Part shown: positions 1-8,214 of the stretch, in pieces
Layout: every line of letters starts with the position of its first letter
Position numbering within the stretch: position 1 is the stretch's first letter
NCBI GenBank assembly: GCA_020073145.1
Contig: JAIQFS010000053.1
Span: 1 to 38,063, forward strand
DNA: 38,063 nt
DNA from: Terriglobia bacterium
Lineage (GTDB): Bacteria > Acidobacteriota > Terriglobia > Bryobacterales > Bryobacteraceae
Direction of reading: 5' to 3'
Position numbers and translations under genes: made by a program
The notes under the pieces: model-generated
The model's database searches: none
Told to the model about the DNA's origin: nothing
What the model saw: the letters and a program-made list of their open reading frames with translations, nothing else

Positions 1-113
1 CGGCCAGATTCACAGACGGGCTCGAAGCACCAGATCGAAGCCGCCTTGAAGTGCCCCCGGCGGAGGCTATCTTCTCTCGAATCGCGCCCGTTTTCATCCC
101 TCGTTGTGGCGAA

Positions 114-287
114 AGCGTAGCGCCGCCGTGGGGGAGTCATATCGTTTCGTTCTTCCGAAAACTAAGGCTCAACTGGCTGTTGCTTCACGTTCCGCCGAAA
201 CTTGTTCGCTCTCTCTACGTGTTTGGGAACGGGTTCTTCACCGTCGGCCTGTTAGCGGTTCTCGCCACGCTCGTGGAATTCGGTTGA
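114..287 (+). pseudogene. Possible N-terminal remnant of an HPP-family membrane protein
   Basis: A short reading frame ends at 287. Its last third resembles the first membrane segment of HPP-family integral membrane proteins: a basic stretch (RKLRLNW), then a segment with RSLYVFGNGFFTVGLLA. In intact HPP proteins this helix is followed by a conserved Pro-Ser-Leu-Gly-Pro segment and three more helices. Here a TGA follows directly and I find no continuation in any frame before the PIN gene. The start is unclear because no good Shine-Dalgarno site is present. It could also be a chance hydrophobic frame. The resemblance is from memory of the family, so this is a weak call. Confidence 0.3.
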
Positions 288-327
288 CAGCCGACTCCCA
301 GCCGCCCAGTGTCCGAGGTTGCTCCGC

Positions 328-729
328 TCAGGTCTGGTGGATCCTCTGAAGACCCGGCCAGCGGTCGAAGTCACCGTCAAAGCTCAGAATGGAACGAATG
401 CCGTGGCGTTCCATAACCGCAATGTGCACCGCGTCGCGGGCCGACATCAACGCAGGGTTCTGTGCGATCTCCCCCGCGCGCATCACCTCCGCTTTCCCGA
501 TGGGGATCACTTCGTCAACGATATCCAGCGTAACTTGGAGCGTTGGTCCGATCGCTTCGCGCTTTTCAATAGCCGTATACCGATGGAGAATCTCTTGCAA
601 TACTTCAGCGTCTGTGACGAGCCGCTGACCCGCTGCAATCAGGCGCTCCAGGATGATTTGTGCCTCGGTTTTGTGCGGATGGGGCGCTCCCACCAGGTAC
701 ATCGGGATGTTGGAATCGACGAAGATCAA
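328..729 (-). CDS. PIN-domain ribonuclease toxin (VapC type)
   Basis: A 133-residue protein filling a single PIN domain, the fold of VapC toxins, which are Mg-dependent RNases that cleave tRNA or rRNA. Acidic residues expected at the metal site are visible: Asp5 in MIFVDSNI, Glu42 or Glu46 in the DAEVLQE segment, Asp99 in SARDAVH, and Asp118/120/122 in the FDGDFD motif near the end. The start codon overlaps the stop of the upstream ribbon-helix-helix gene by 4 bases (726-729), which implies translational coupling, antitoxin first. Length is normal for the family. The tRNA or rRNA target cannot be read from the sequence. Confidence 0.88.
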   Translation of the reverse strand: MIFVDSNIPMYLVGAPHPHKTEAQIILERLIAAGQRLVTDAEVLQEILHRYTAIEKREAIGPTLQVTLDIVDEVIPIGKAEVMRAGEIAQNPALMSARDAVHIAVMERHGIRSILSFDGDFDRWPGLQRIHQT

Positions 730-971
730 GCCTGGTACCCTTGCTCGATTTCGCTCAGCATTTGCTCCAGGTCGGCAGTGGGGAACGAGTACTTCGCACC
801 AGCCCGAATCGCCTTCAACTTGGTTTCGGGGTCAATCGCCGGCCGGGTCGCGCGCGCCTCTCGAAGCGCGCGCCGGACCCACTCGCCCACGGTCAGACCT
901 TCACGCTTGGCCAATCGCCGGATGTCCGACATTTCGGGATCGGGAAGCAACACCTGAAGACGCTTACTCAT
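726..971 (-). CDS. Ribbon-helix-helix antitoxin (VapB/CopG-like)
   Basis: An 81-residue basic protein. Its N-terminal half fits a ribbon-helix-helix DNA-binding domain: the strand KRLQVLLPDPEM, then two helices with RRLAKREGLTVGEWVRRAL. Its C-terminal half would be the flexible toxin-binding tail. It precedes and overlaps the PIN toxin gene by 4 bases, the usual vapBC order. There is no Shine-Dalgarno sequence before the ATG. A TATACT hexamer lies about 7 bases upstream, so the mRNA may be leaderless. An inverted repeat covers the start codon and would suit autoregulation by the toxin-antitoxin complex. Confidence 0.82.
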   Translation of the reverse strand: MSKRLQVLLPDPEMSDIRRLAKREGLTVGEWVRRALREARATRPAIDPETKLKAIRAGAKYSFPTADLEQMLSEIEQGYQA

Positions 972-990
972 AGAGTGAGTATAGCATAAT
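966..990 (-). promoter_or_regulatory. Candidate promoter/operator of the vapBC-like pair
   Basis: Read on the minus strand, a TATACT -10 hexamer (983-978) sits about 7 bases before the ATG at 971, giving a predicted transcript start at or next to the start codon. A perfect 5-bp inverted repeat, ACTCA and TGAGT separated by 5 bases (966-980), covers the start codon and could be the antitoxin operator. I see no convincing -35 box, so confidence is limited. Confidence 0.4.
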
Positions 991-1135
991 CATCGAAGGA
1001 GTGCGTGGTTCGCCCGACGGAGAGGTAGTTGGAAACCACGTTTTCCGGCGTACCAACCTTGGGCTTCAATGATGGATAAGACAATTGGCGTGTCGATGGG
1101 TCGGTTTCCCACCGGCGCATCGATGCAGCTCGCTT

Positions 1136-1546
1136 GTGACCCTGGCACGAGAAATCGGGGAAGATGACTCTGTGGAGCGTCTCGCCGAAAGTCCACCGGC
1201 AATCTCATTCCGCCCGCTGGGGCGTTCGGACTTCCCTCTGCTGCAGAAATGGCTGGCCGCTCCCCATCTGGCGGTTTGGTGGAATGAGTGCTTCGATCTG
1301 GCGAGTCTGGAGGCCAAGTACGGTCCCGGCGTGGATGGGCGTGAGCCCATCTACGTTTACCTGATCCAACTCCAGAGCGTGCCGATCGGCTGGATTCAAT
1401 GGTACCGCTGGCGTGATTTTCCAGAGCATGCCAGTCGATTGGGCGCAAACACGGCTTCGGCCGGCGAGGGGTTCCGAAGGCCGCTTAAACCGTCCCGGCC
1501 GGGCTCCGCTCGTCCGCTCCGCTTTGTCAGCCCTCTGACCGCTTAG
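1136..1546 (+). pseudogene. Truncated AAC(6')-like GNAT acetyltransferase
   Basis: From about 1200 to 1465 the frame encodes the N-terminal half of an aminoglycoside 6'-N-acetyltransferase-like GNAT protein: ISFRPLGRSDFPLLQKWL, then a PHLAVWW segment, then YLIQLQSVPIGWIQWYRW and a DFPEHA stretch. In complete members this is followed by a segment of the IDL-IG type and the acetyl-CoA-binding R/Q-x-x-G-x-G/A loop. Here the similarity stops near codon SRLGANTASAG (about 1465) and the frame runs on in unrelated Arg/Pro-rich sequence to 1546, just before the next gene. The acetyl-CoA site is missing, so the product should be inactive. The original start is uncertain (GTG at 1136 or 1172). It looks like a 3' deletion. 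Confidence 0.6.
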
Positions 1547-1556
1547 AATAGTCTCG

Positions 1557-3032
1557 ATGAAACCGCCGTCGGCCCTGGGCACTCTCCTGGCTCTGGCCGC
1601 CTTGCGTCTTCTGCTGCACACCGTCACCAACGGCCAATACGGCTTCCATCGCGACGAACTGGCCACCCTGGACGACGCCCGCCATCTCGCTTGGGGATAC
1701 GTGGCCTACCCCCCGGTCACGCCCTTCCTGGCGCGTCTCGCCATGGACCTGCTGGGAAGCACGCCCGCGGCGGTTCGCTTCTTCACGGCCCTGGCCCAGG
1801 CGATCGCCATGGTGATCGCGGGGCTGATGGCCCGCGAGCTCGGCGGCGGCCGCACGGCCCAGGTGATCGCGGCTTTCGCCGCCGCGGTCTCTCCGGTTTC
1901 GATCTCGGCCGGGCACCTGTTTCAATACGTTTCCTTCGATCTGCTGTGGTCGGTGCTTGCCGTCTACTTCGTGATCCGTCTGCTGCGCTCCGATGATCCC
2001 CGTTGGTGGCTCGCCGTGGGCGCCGCCGTCGGTCTCGGCTTGATGACTCGATACACCATGGCCTGGCTGGCGGCGGGGCTGGCAGCCGGCTTTCTCGTCA
2101 CCCCCGCGCGCAGCCGTCTCCGAACCTGGTGGGCGGTGGCCGGCGCGGTCGTGACCGGCATCATCGTCCTGCCAAACTTGATCTGGCAGGCCACCCATGG
2201 ATTCATCTCGTTGGACTTCCTGCAATCCATTCACGCGCGCGATATCGCCATTGGCCGTACCGACGGATTCCTCGGGAAACAGCTTCTGGTTCCCGCACAC
2301 CCGTTCACCATTCCCCTCTGGATCGCCGGACTGTATTTCTATTTCCGTACGCCCGAAGGGGCGCGCTGCCGCGTCTTGGGCTGGGCCTTCCTCGTGACTC
2401 TGATCCTCTTCACCGTCAGCCATGCCCGCGATTACTATACGGCGCCCCTCTATCCCATGCTGCTGGCCGCCGGCGCGGTTCTGGCGGAACGGTGGTCGCG
2501 TTGGGCCCGAGGCTTCACCTGGGCCGGACTGGCGTTGGCCTTGCCCCTGGGGGTCGCGTTCGGGCTTCCCGTCGCCCCCGTGAATTCGCGCTGGTTCCAG
2601 GCGGAGACCCGGGTCAATGGCGATCTCCGCGAGGAAATCGGCTGGCCGGAGTTCGTGGAAACCGTCGCCCGCATCCGCGACTCGCTGCCTGCCGGTGAGC
2701 GCGCCACCACCGGCATTCTCACCGTGAATTATGGGGAGGCGGGAGCGATCGATCTCTACGGCGCCGCATATGGCCTGCCGCCGGCGCTTAGTCGCGTCAA
2801 TTCGTTCTGGCTCCGGGGATACGGCGATCCGCCGCCCCAGACCTTAATCGTCGTCGGATTCTCTCGCGCATTTGTCGACGCTCATTTCGCGGCCTGCGAG
2901 TCGCGGGGAACCATCTCCAACCGCTTCGGAGTGCATAACGAAGAGACCGACTCGGCCAAAAACCTATGGGTTTGCCGCGGCCTCCGCGAGCCCTGGCCGG
3001 AGTTCTGGCGGAAGATCAAGGGCTTTGGGTAA
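1557..3032 (+). CDS. Glycosyltransferase family 39 (ArnT/PMT-like) membrane protein
   Basis: A 491-residue polytopic protein with roughly ten or more hydrophobic segments across the first 350 residues. The first periplasmic loop has the acidic motif HRDELATLDDARHLAWGYV followed by a Y-P-P-V segment, characteristic of GT39 / PMT_2 enzymes that move sugars from polyprenyl-phosphate donors to lipid or protein on the outer face of the inner membrane. The Asp-Glu pair in that loop is where the family's catalytic acid lies. The C-terminal 150 residues form a soluble domain. The ATG lacks a strong Shine-Dalgarno sequence. The acceptor is unknown: no lipid A or cell-wall genes are adjacent. It stands alone, convergent with the DUF1801 gene. 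Confidence 0.85.
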   Translation: MKPPSALGTLLALAALRLLLHTVTNGQYGFHRDELATLDDARHLAWGYVAYPPVTPFLARLAMDLLGSTPAAVRFFTALAQAIAMVIAGLMARELGGGRTAQVIAAFAAAVSPVSISAGHLFQYVSFDLLWSVLAVYFVIRLLRSDDPRWWLAVGAAVGLGLMTRYTMAWLAAGLAAGFLVTPARSRLRTWWAVAGAVVTGIIVLPNLIWQATHGFISLDFLQSIHARDIAIGRTDGFLGKQLLVPAHPFTIPLWIAGLYFYFRTPEGARCRVLGWAFLVTLILFTVSHARDYYTAPLYPMLLAAGAVLAERWSRWARGFTWAGLALALPLGVAFGLPVAPVNSRWFQAETRVNGDLREEIGWPEFVETVARIRDSLPAGERATTGILTVNYGEAGAIDLYGAAYGLPPALSRVNSFWLRGYGDPPPQTLIVVGFSRAFVDAHFAACESRGTISNRFGVHNEETDSAKNLWVCRGLREPWPEFWRKIKGFG

Positions 3033-3101
3033 GCGGAGCGAACCGCCGGCGCTTGAATTCTTGGGGCGACTCTCGCGCTGACAGCCGCCTCGACCGGTCT
3101 C

Positions 3102-3521
3102 TCATTTCACGCTTGCCTCTCTCCGTGCCTTGGCCGCGCGCCGCATCAGTCGCTTCAGCGTGGGGAGGTGCAGGTCGCGAAGGTGGTTCACGTGAAGGCA
3201 GGACCCCACCGCCTTTACTTTCGCTAGTTTGGCAAGAAGGTCCCGGTCTCGCTCGGCATCGGGGCCAATGTACAGCACCAGGCCCTGCTTGCGGGGAGAG
3301 AATCCGAGCAGGCAAATTTCACCGGGCTTCCCGTTCGCGTACCGGTAGTGATACTTGTCGAAGCCGATGATGCTTCCTCCCCACATCTTGGCTGGGCATC
3401 CGGTGACCTCGCTCATGACCCGAATCAGCGTCGCGCAATCCTGGCACATTTCCTCGCCGGCAACCTTGCTCACGAAGGTTTCGACGCTGGCATCGTTCTC
3501 GATGGTCTTCACTTTGGCCAT
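3102..3521 (-). CDS. DUF1801 (YdhG-like) domain protein
   Basis: A 139-residue soluble protein matching the DUF1801 pattern: an N-terminal helix-rich part with DCATLIRVMSEVTG, then a strand segment with KMWGGSIIGFDKYHYRY, then GEICLLGFSPRKQGLVLYI and a basic C-terminal helix (LKRLMRRAAKARR). Members are small alpha/beta proteins of unknown function, often encoded singly in soil bacteria. The gene lies tail-to-tail with the GT39 gene and has no operon partner. There is no clear Shine-Dalgarno site before the ATG. A TATCAT hexamer lies 7 bases upstream, which might again indicate a very short leader. Confidence 0.75.
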   Translation of the reverse strand: MAKVKTIENDASVETFVSKVAGEEMCQDCATLIRVMSEVTGCPAKMWGGSIIGFDKYHYRYANGKPGEICLLGFSPRKQGLVLYIGPDAERDRDLLAKLAKVKAVGSCLHVNHLRDLHLPTLKRLMRRAAKARREASVK

Positions 3522-3649
3522 GGCTATTATGATATTCGCCTGGGCCCCAGGTCGGCTCCAAAGATCTGAGGGTCAGCCTCTGCCAACCGGCCCGCGTGAG
3601 TTGATATGATCGGCACCAAGCATCTCCGAGTCGGGAGGTTTCGATTCCT

Positions 3650-5266
3650 ATGCGAGGATTCGCACTCACGGTTTTTCTCACCGCCGCCCCGGTCGCCCAC
3701 GCCTTTCAACCGGCGCCCCCGGCCAACGCTGTGGGTTCCGTCGAAGGCCGCGTGATCGAAGCACATTCCGGTGATCCTGCCAAGCCCGTCCGGAAGGCTC
3801 TCGTGATCGTCCGGCACGGCCAGGAACCGGGAGCCGGCGCGTACAGCGACGAGAAAGGCAACTACCGCTTACAGGTGGAGCCCGGGGCGTACACCGTCAC
3901 GGTCGACCGCGACGGCTACGTGGCCGGCCCGCAGTCGGAAACCAAGACCGTCACGGTGATTGCCGGCCAGACTACATCGGACGTCGACCTCGAACTGGTC
4001 CGCACCGGTGTGGTCTCTGGACGGATCGTGGATGCCGATGGGGAGCCGATGCCGCGCGCTAGCGTCCAGCTTCGATCCGTCCGCGAGACTCGAGGCGGAC
4101 CGTTTCATGGCGCCGTCACCGACGATCGCGGAGAATACCGCATCTTTCAAGTCCCGCCCGGCAAATACCACCTCTCGGCCGCCTACCAGCCCGCCTTCCA
4201 GCAGAGAGAAATCAAACTGCAGACCCCCGATGGGAAGGCGGAGGAAAGCTATGCCACCACGTTTTACCCGGGGACGCCTGACCTGGCGCAGGCCTCGGCT
4301 CTCGACGTGCCGGCAGGCGCGGATCTGACCGGTATCGACCTCCAGGTCCAACGCCAGCACGCCGTCCGCATTCGCGGGCGCGTCAGCGGGATGCAAGCCG
4401 CGCCGCTCCCCATCGTGATCGTCGCGCTGCAGCCCGCCGGTTCGCAGCTCGGCGCGGCGCGCGATGCCGTCCTGCGTTCCCCCAGTGGAGAATTCGAACT
4501 GAACGGCGTGCTCCCGGGGAAGTACGTGCTGTCCGCCAATGCTCCCGACATCACCAATCGGGGCGCCGGCGCGTCCGCGCAGCAGACCCTGGTAGTCGGG
4601 CAGAGCGATCTCGAAGGCATTCAATTGACGCTGGCCGCGCCCCAAACCGTCAGCGGCCGGGTCGTGGTTCCCGAAGGCCGCAACATCCCGCAGGGGTTGC
4701 TGGTGCTGCTGTCCAACCGCGAGCGCGTGAACCGGCAGGCCGGCGGGCTCAGCCAGATTGGCTCCGACGGAGCCTTTACCGTTGCCGCCGTCCCGGCCGG
4801 AGACTATGACATCGCGCTGGGCAGCGCTGGCCCCGGTGACGATCTCTATGTCAGCGCCATCCGCAGAGGCGATGACGATGTGCTTGCCAAAGGCCTGCGC
4901 GTGAACGGCCCGAGTGCCGAACCAATCGAAATTGTGCTCAAGCCCAACGGCGGCACGGTCGAGGTCGTGGCCCGCACTCCCAAAGGTGACCCGCTTCCCG
5001 AAGCGAGTGTGGCCTTGCTGCCCGATGCGCCGCGCCGCGAGCAGAAAGCGCTGTACGGCGCCTGCATGACCGACGCTCGCGGCGTGTGTGCGCTCCAAGG
5101 AGTGGCGCCGGGCGATTACCACGCCTTTGCGGCGCCCAAAGATGCGGGTCTCGATTTTTACGATCCCGATAGCACCAAGGACCTGGAGAAACAGGCCAAA
5201 GCCGTCAAAGTCGCCGAAGGCGATCACCAGACCGTGGAAATCGATGTCGCGCTGGAAGAGCGGTAA
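3650..5266 (+). CDS. Secreted protein of five carboxypeptidase-regulatory-like repeats
   Basis: A 538-residue protein with a signal peptide (residues 1 to about 19, ending AHAF) followed by about five beta-sandwich repeats of the carboxypeptidase-regulatory / Cna-B-like kind. The repeat signature G-x-V-x-G-R-V ... D-x-x-G-x-Y/F ... V-x-P-G-x-Y recurs near residues 28, 115, 225, 330 and 420, for example GVVSGRIVDADGEPMPRA and DDRGEYRIFQVPPGKY. There is no catalytic motif. Such modules usually mediate protein or carbohydrate contacts in the periplasm or on the surface. GGGAGG lies 11 bases before the ATG. The gene converges on a TonB-dependent receptor that carries one copy of the same domain, which suggests a shared surface role (inference). 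Confidence 0.78.
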   Translation: MRGFALTVFLTAAPVAHAFQPAPPANAVGSVEGRVIEAHSGDPAKPVRKALVIVRHGQEPGAGAYSDEKGNYRLQVEPGAYTVTVDRDGYVAGPQSETKTVTVIAGQTTSDVDLELVRTGVVSGRIVDADGEPMPRASVQLRSVRETRGGPFHGAVTDDRGEYRIFQVPPGKYHLSAAYQPAFQQREIKLQTPDGKAEESYATTFYPGTPDLAQASALDVPAGADLTGIDLQVQRQHAVRIRGRVSGMQAAPLPIVIVALQPAGSQLGAARDAVLRSPSGEFELNGVLPGKYVLSANAPDITNRGAGASAQQTLVVGQSDLEGIQLTLAAPQTVSGRVVVPEGRNIPQGLLVLLSNRERVNRQAGGLSQIGSDGAFTVAAVPAGDYDIALGSAGPGDDLYVSAIRRGDDDVLAKGLRVNGPSAEPIEIVLKPNGGTVEVVARTPKGDPLPEASVALLPDAPRREQKALYGACMTDARGVCALQGVAPGDYHAFAAPKDAGLDFYDPDSTKDLEKQAKAVKVAEGDHQTVEIDVALEER

Positions 5267-5280
5267 GACCCTCGCGACCG

Positions 5281-5302
5281 TCCAGCCTTGGCGCCGGCTG
5301 GA
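5281..5302. terminator. Weak hairpin between convergent genes
   Basis: A perfect 7-bp stem (5281-5287 with 5296-5302) with an 8-base loop lies 15 bases after the stop of the repeat protein. It has no T-run on either strand, so it is at best a weak or Rho-assisted end. Confidence 0.25.
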
Positions 5303-5456
5303 TCGGCCATCACCGGCGCATTGGCCATGCTGGCCAGACTGCCGTTGTGGACCGTGTTTCGCCATGCCCGATGAGCCATGCGACTTCCCAGGAGGATGAC
5401 GTTCGCCATCTGCGCCCAACGAGCGGCAAGACATGCCCCGCGGCCATCACCCCTTT

Positions 5457-8053
5457 TCAGAATTTGTATTGGAGATTCACCTGCATTCTACGGGGCGCCT
5501 GTGCCGCCACCGCGCGCCCGAAAAACGGCGAGGTGATGACCCCGATGTATGTCACGTCGTTCACATGGTTCAGCACGTTGAATGAATTCAGAGATACCGA
5601 GAGCGTTTTCGCGTGTTCCCGAGACTTCGACAAAGCAAAGTCGTGGGACATGTTCAGATCCAGATTGACTAACCCCGGTCCGTGCAGTGAATTCCGCGGA
5701 ACGTTCGAAGGGCGGTCGTTGACCACGCCGTCGCCGTTGTTGTCGCTTCCTGTGATGACGTTCGCCGGCAGGCCGGAGTAAACCGAGAACCCCAGGCCCA
5801 AAGTGAAATATCGTGTGGGTTGCGATGACCCCAGTAGATCCAGCTTATGCCGGCGGTCCTGATCCGATCGTGCCCATTCGTTCGATGGATCATAACTGTT
5901 TGCCGGAAAGAACGTGATGCCACTGGTGTTGTTGTACGTCTTGCTCAGTGTGTACTGCACCTGCCCGGTAAAGTACCGGCTCGGTTTTCCGCGAAATGTC
6001 ACTTCGAGAGCATTGCTCTTTTGATATCCCTCCGACTGCATCTCGCGGACCTGGCCCAACCCCGGATCGGGAACCGCCAGAGAGAACGGCGGCGCTGGCG
6101 CATTGGCATTGATGGACCGAAACAAGTCCATACCGCGCGATCCGACATAGGTCGCGCTAAACGTGCTATTTCCCGTAATCTGCTGCTCAATCCCCCCGCT
6201 GTACTGAAGTGTGTACGGAATTCGCGCGTGCGGGTCCAGCGTCACGAGACTGGTGGGTGCATCTACGAGTTCATTTGGTGCGACGGGATAGGCTGGACTT
6301 TCGAGAATGAACCGACGCAGCGTCACACCGTTGAAATGCAGCAAATCGGAAATCGGTCCGGGCCCCGTGCGGTCGTAAAACATTCCGGCGCCGCCGCGGA
6401 AAACAGTCTTGCCGTTGTTGCGAGGGGCATATGCGAAACCAACACGCGGAGCAATATTGTGCCGTTCGTCGTGAAAATAGTTTTGCCAGTAGTACCTCAC
6501 CCCAAGCGACAGAGAAAGACTCGGCTTGATCCGAATGTTGTCCTCAACGAACGCGCCGAGCACTTTTTCCAGAAATGTGAGGTGACCGTTGCCTCTTTGT
6601 AGAAGAAATGTGGAAGACTGGCCGATTTCGTATGCCGCAAGACTGCCGAATGTATATGTGCCCGCAAGGTTCGTGAAATCATCGTATCCACGGCGGCTGA
6701 TGTCGGGCACGTCGACACCGAAGTTGAGCGCGTGCTTTCCGCTTGCGTAGGAGACAATGTCGGTTCCGTCGAAATGATACTCCGTCCGACGGAAATCGGC
6801 CTGCGCTCCTCCCCCGGTAAATGCGCCCTGCACGACGATGGCCGGGTCATCATTCAGGCTTGCAGTTCGGTTATCGAAATGACCCACCAGAAATCGAAGC
6901 TGGTTTACCCATTTGGTCGAGATGATGTGGCGGAAGCTGACGTTGATTTCGTGCTCCTGAAAGTTTGTGTCCGTGCCTGCCTCTGGCAGCACCGTTCCGC
7001 CCACGCCCTGATTTTGGACCGTTCGCCGCTCATACGAATATCCGACCCAGAATTGATCGTCCGGAGAGAAATCGTGGAAGACCCGGCCCGGCCGAAAAAG
7101 TGCCGCGTCGGGTTGGGCACGTTGTCCTGGATCAATCCATTCACCCCCTGTGCATGGACGATTCCCTGCAAGTCTAGAAAATCCTCGTTGAGAGCGGCTA
7201 GGAACGTAGTCTTGCCTCCTGGCGTCAAAGGCCCCGTCACCGAACCTTCAAAGTAACGGCGTTGCTCCGGAGGTTTCACCACGGCGAACGCGTTGGTTGC
7301 GTCAAAGGTCGAATCCCGGAAGAGGAAATTCAGGGAGCCATGGAATGAGGACGTGCCTCCCTTAGTCGTGATCTCCAGGCGCGCGCGTCCAGGCCTCGCG
7401 AACAAGGGGGAGTACGGATTCTGATTGACCTTCACCTCCTGAATGGCGGATGCCGTGACGCCTGGTCCATTTGCCTCCACCCCATTGACAATCAGTGTAA
7501 CTCCATTTGTGCCGGTGCCGGTGTTGTCGAGGAACCGCGAAATCGTTGCGATGTAGTCCTGGTCGAACACCGGAACGCGGTCGAGCGCACTTCGGTCCAG
7601 ACTCGCGGAACTCTGATTTCCGCTCATCTCGGTATTGACCTGCGGCGCCAAATCGCTGACTACGGTTACCGATTCGGTGCGCGTGTCGAGCGGCATCGTA
7701 ATGCGAATCTCGGCTCTCGATCTGGAGCTCATGGACACGTCGATTTTTGTGTCTCGGAAGCCCATGGCCTGGACTAGAACTCGATACTTGCCCGAACTTA
7801 CATTCTCAAAACGAAACGAGCCTCGATCGTCGGTGACAGTCTGGCCGATGCCCGTCCCATCCTCCCTCGTCAGAGCAAGGTGTGCGCTCGGAATGACTGC
7901 CCCTGAGGGGTCGAGAACGGTTCCGGAAACAGTGTAAGAAACCGCGTCACCTTGCTGGGATTTCTGCTGGGCCCATGCGGAACTTGCTGGAAAAGCCAGG
8001 ACGGCCACTAGGATTAGACATCGCGATTCGAAGTCGTTGGAGCGGGGAAACAT
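5457..8053 (-). pseudogene. TonB-dependent receptor (Oar-like), frameshifted
   Basis: An outer-membrane TonB-dependent transporter split into two frames. The 5' part (8053 to about 7090) has a signal peptide ending SSAWAQQ, a carboxypeptidase-regulatory domain (about residues 38-120, VSGTVLDPSGAVIPSA) and the plug with an EIRITMPLD stretch. The 3' part (about 7085 to 5457) encodes the barrel and ends MQVNLQYKF, a typical terminal-Phe barrel strand. The frames meet at 7082-7091, where CCCGG is present twice in tandem. Deleting one copy gives GRVFHDFSPDDQFWVGYSY in frame and restores a protein of about 860 residues. As written, translation ends at 6905. This is either a recent inactivating mutation or a sequencing error. 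A GTG at 8059 is an alternative start, and neither start has a strong Shine-Dalgarno site. Confidence 0.85.
7082..7091. repeat. 5-bp tandem duplication causing the receptor frameshift
   Basis: CCCGG occurs twice in a row (7082-7086 and 7087-7091) exactly where the receptor's reading frame changes. Removing one unit joins the two frames without losing a conserved residue. Confidence 0.85.
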
Positions 8054-8214
8054 CGACACTATTAGCCGAGCGCGGTAAATTCGTCGAAGTAGGCGACGCT
8101 ATCGTCTGGCGTCCAAGAGGCCAGTTCTACCCGGTTTCATCAAGGTTTGATCCTCCGTCGCGAAGAGCCGCTCGCCATTGTCTTCCAGGGCGGGGAAGCC
8201 GTGGTCGGTTCTGC

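Noticed and set aside
3869-5434. 521-residue minus-strand frame opposite the repeat protein
   Set aside because: Composition is His/Gly/Asp-rich with no motif or ribosome site. The plus strand has five clear domain repeats and a signal peptide.
6905-7100. Programmed ribosomal frameshift in the receptor
   Set aside because: No slippery heptamer or stimulatory structure is evident, and a simple 5-bp tandem duplication explains the shift.
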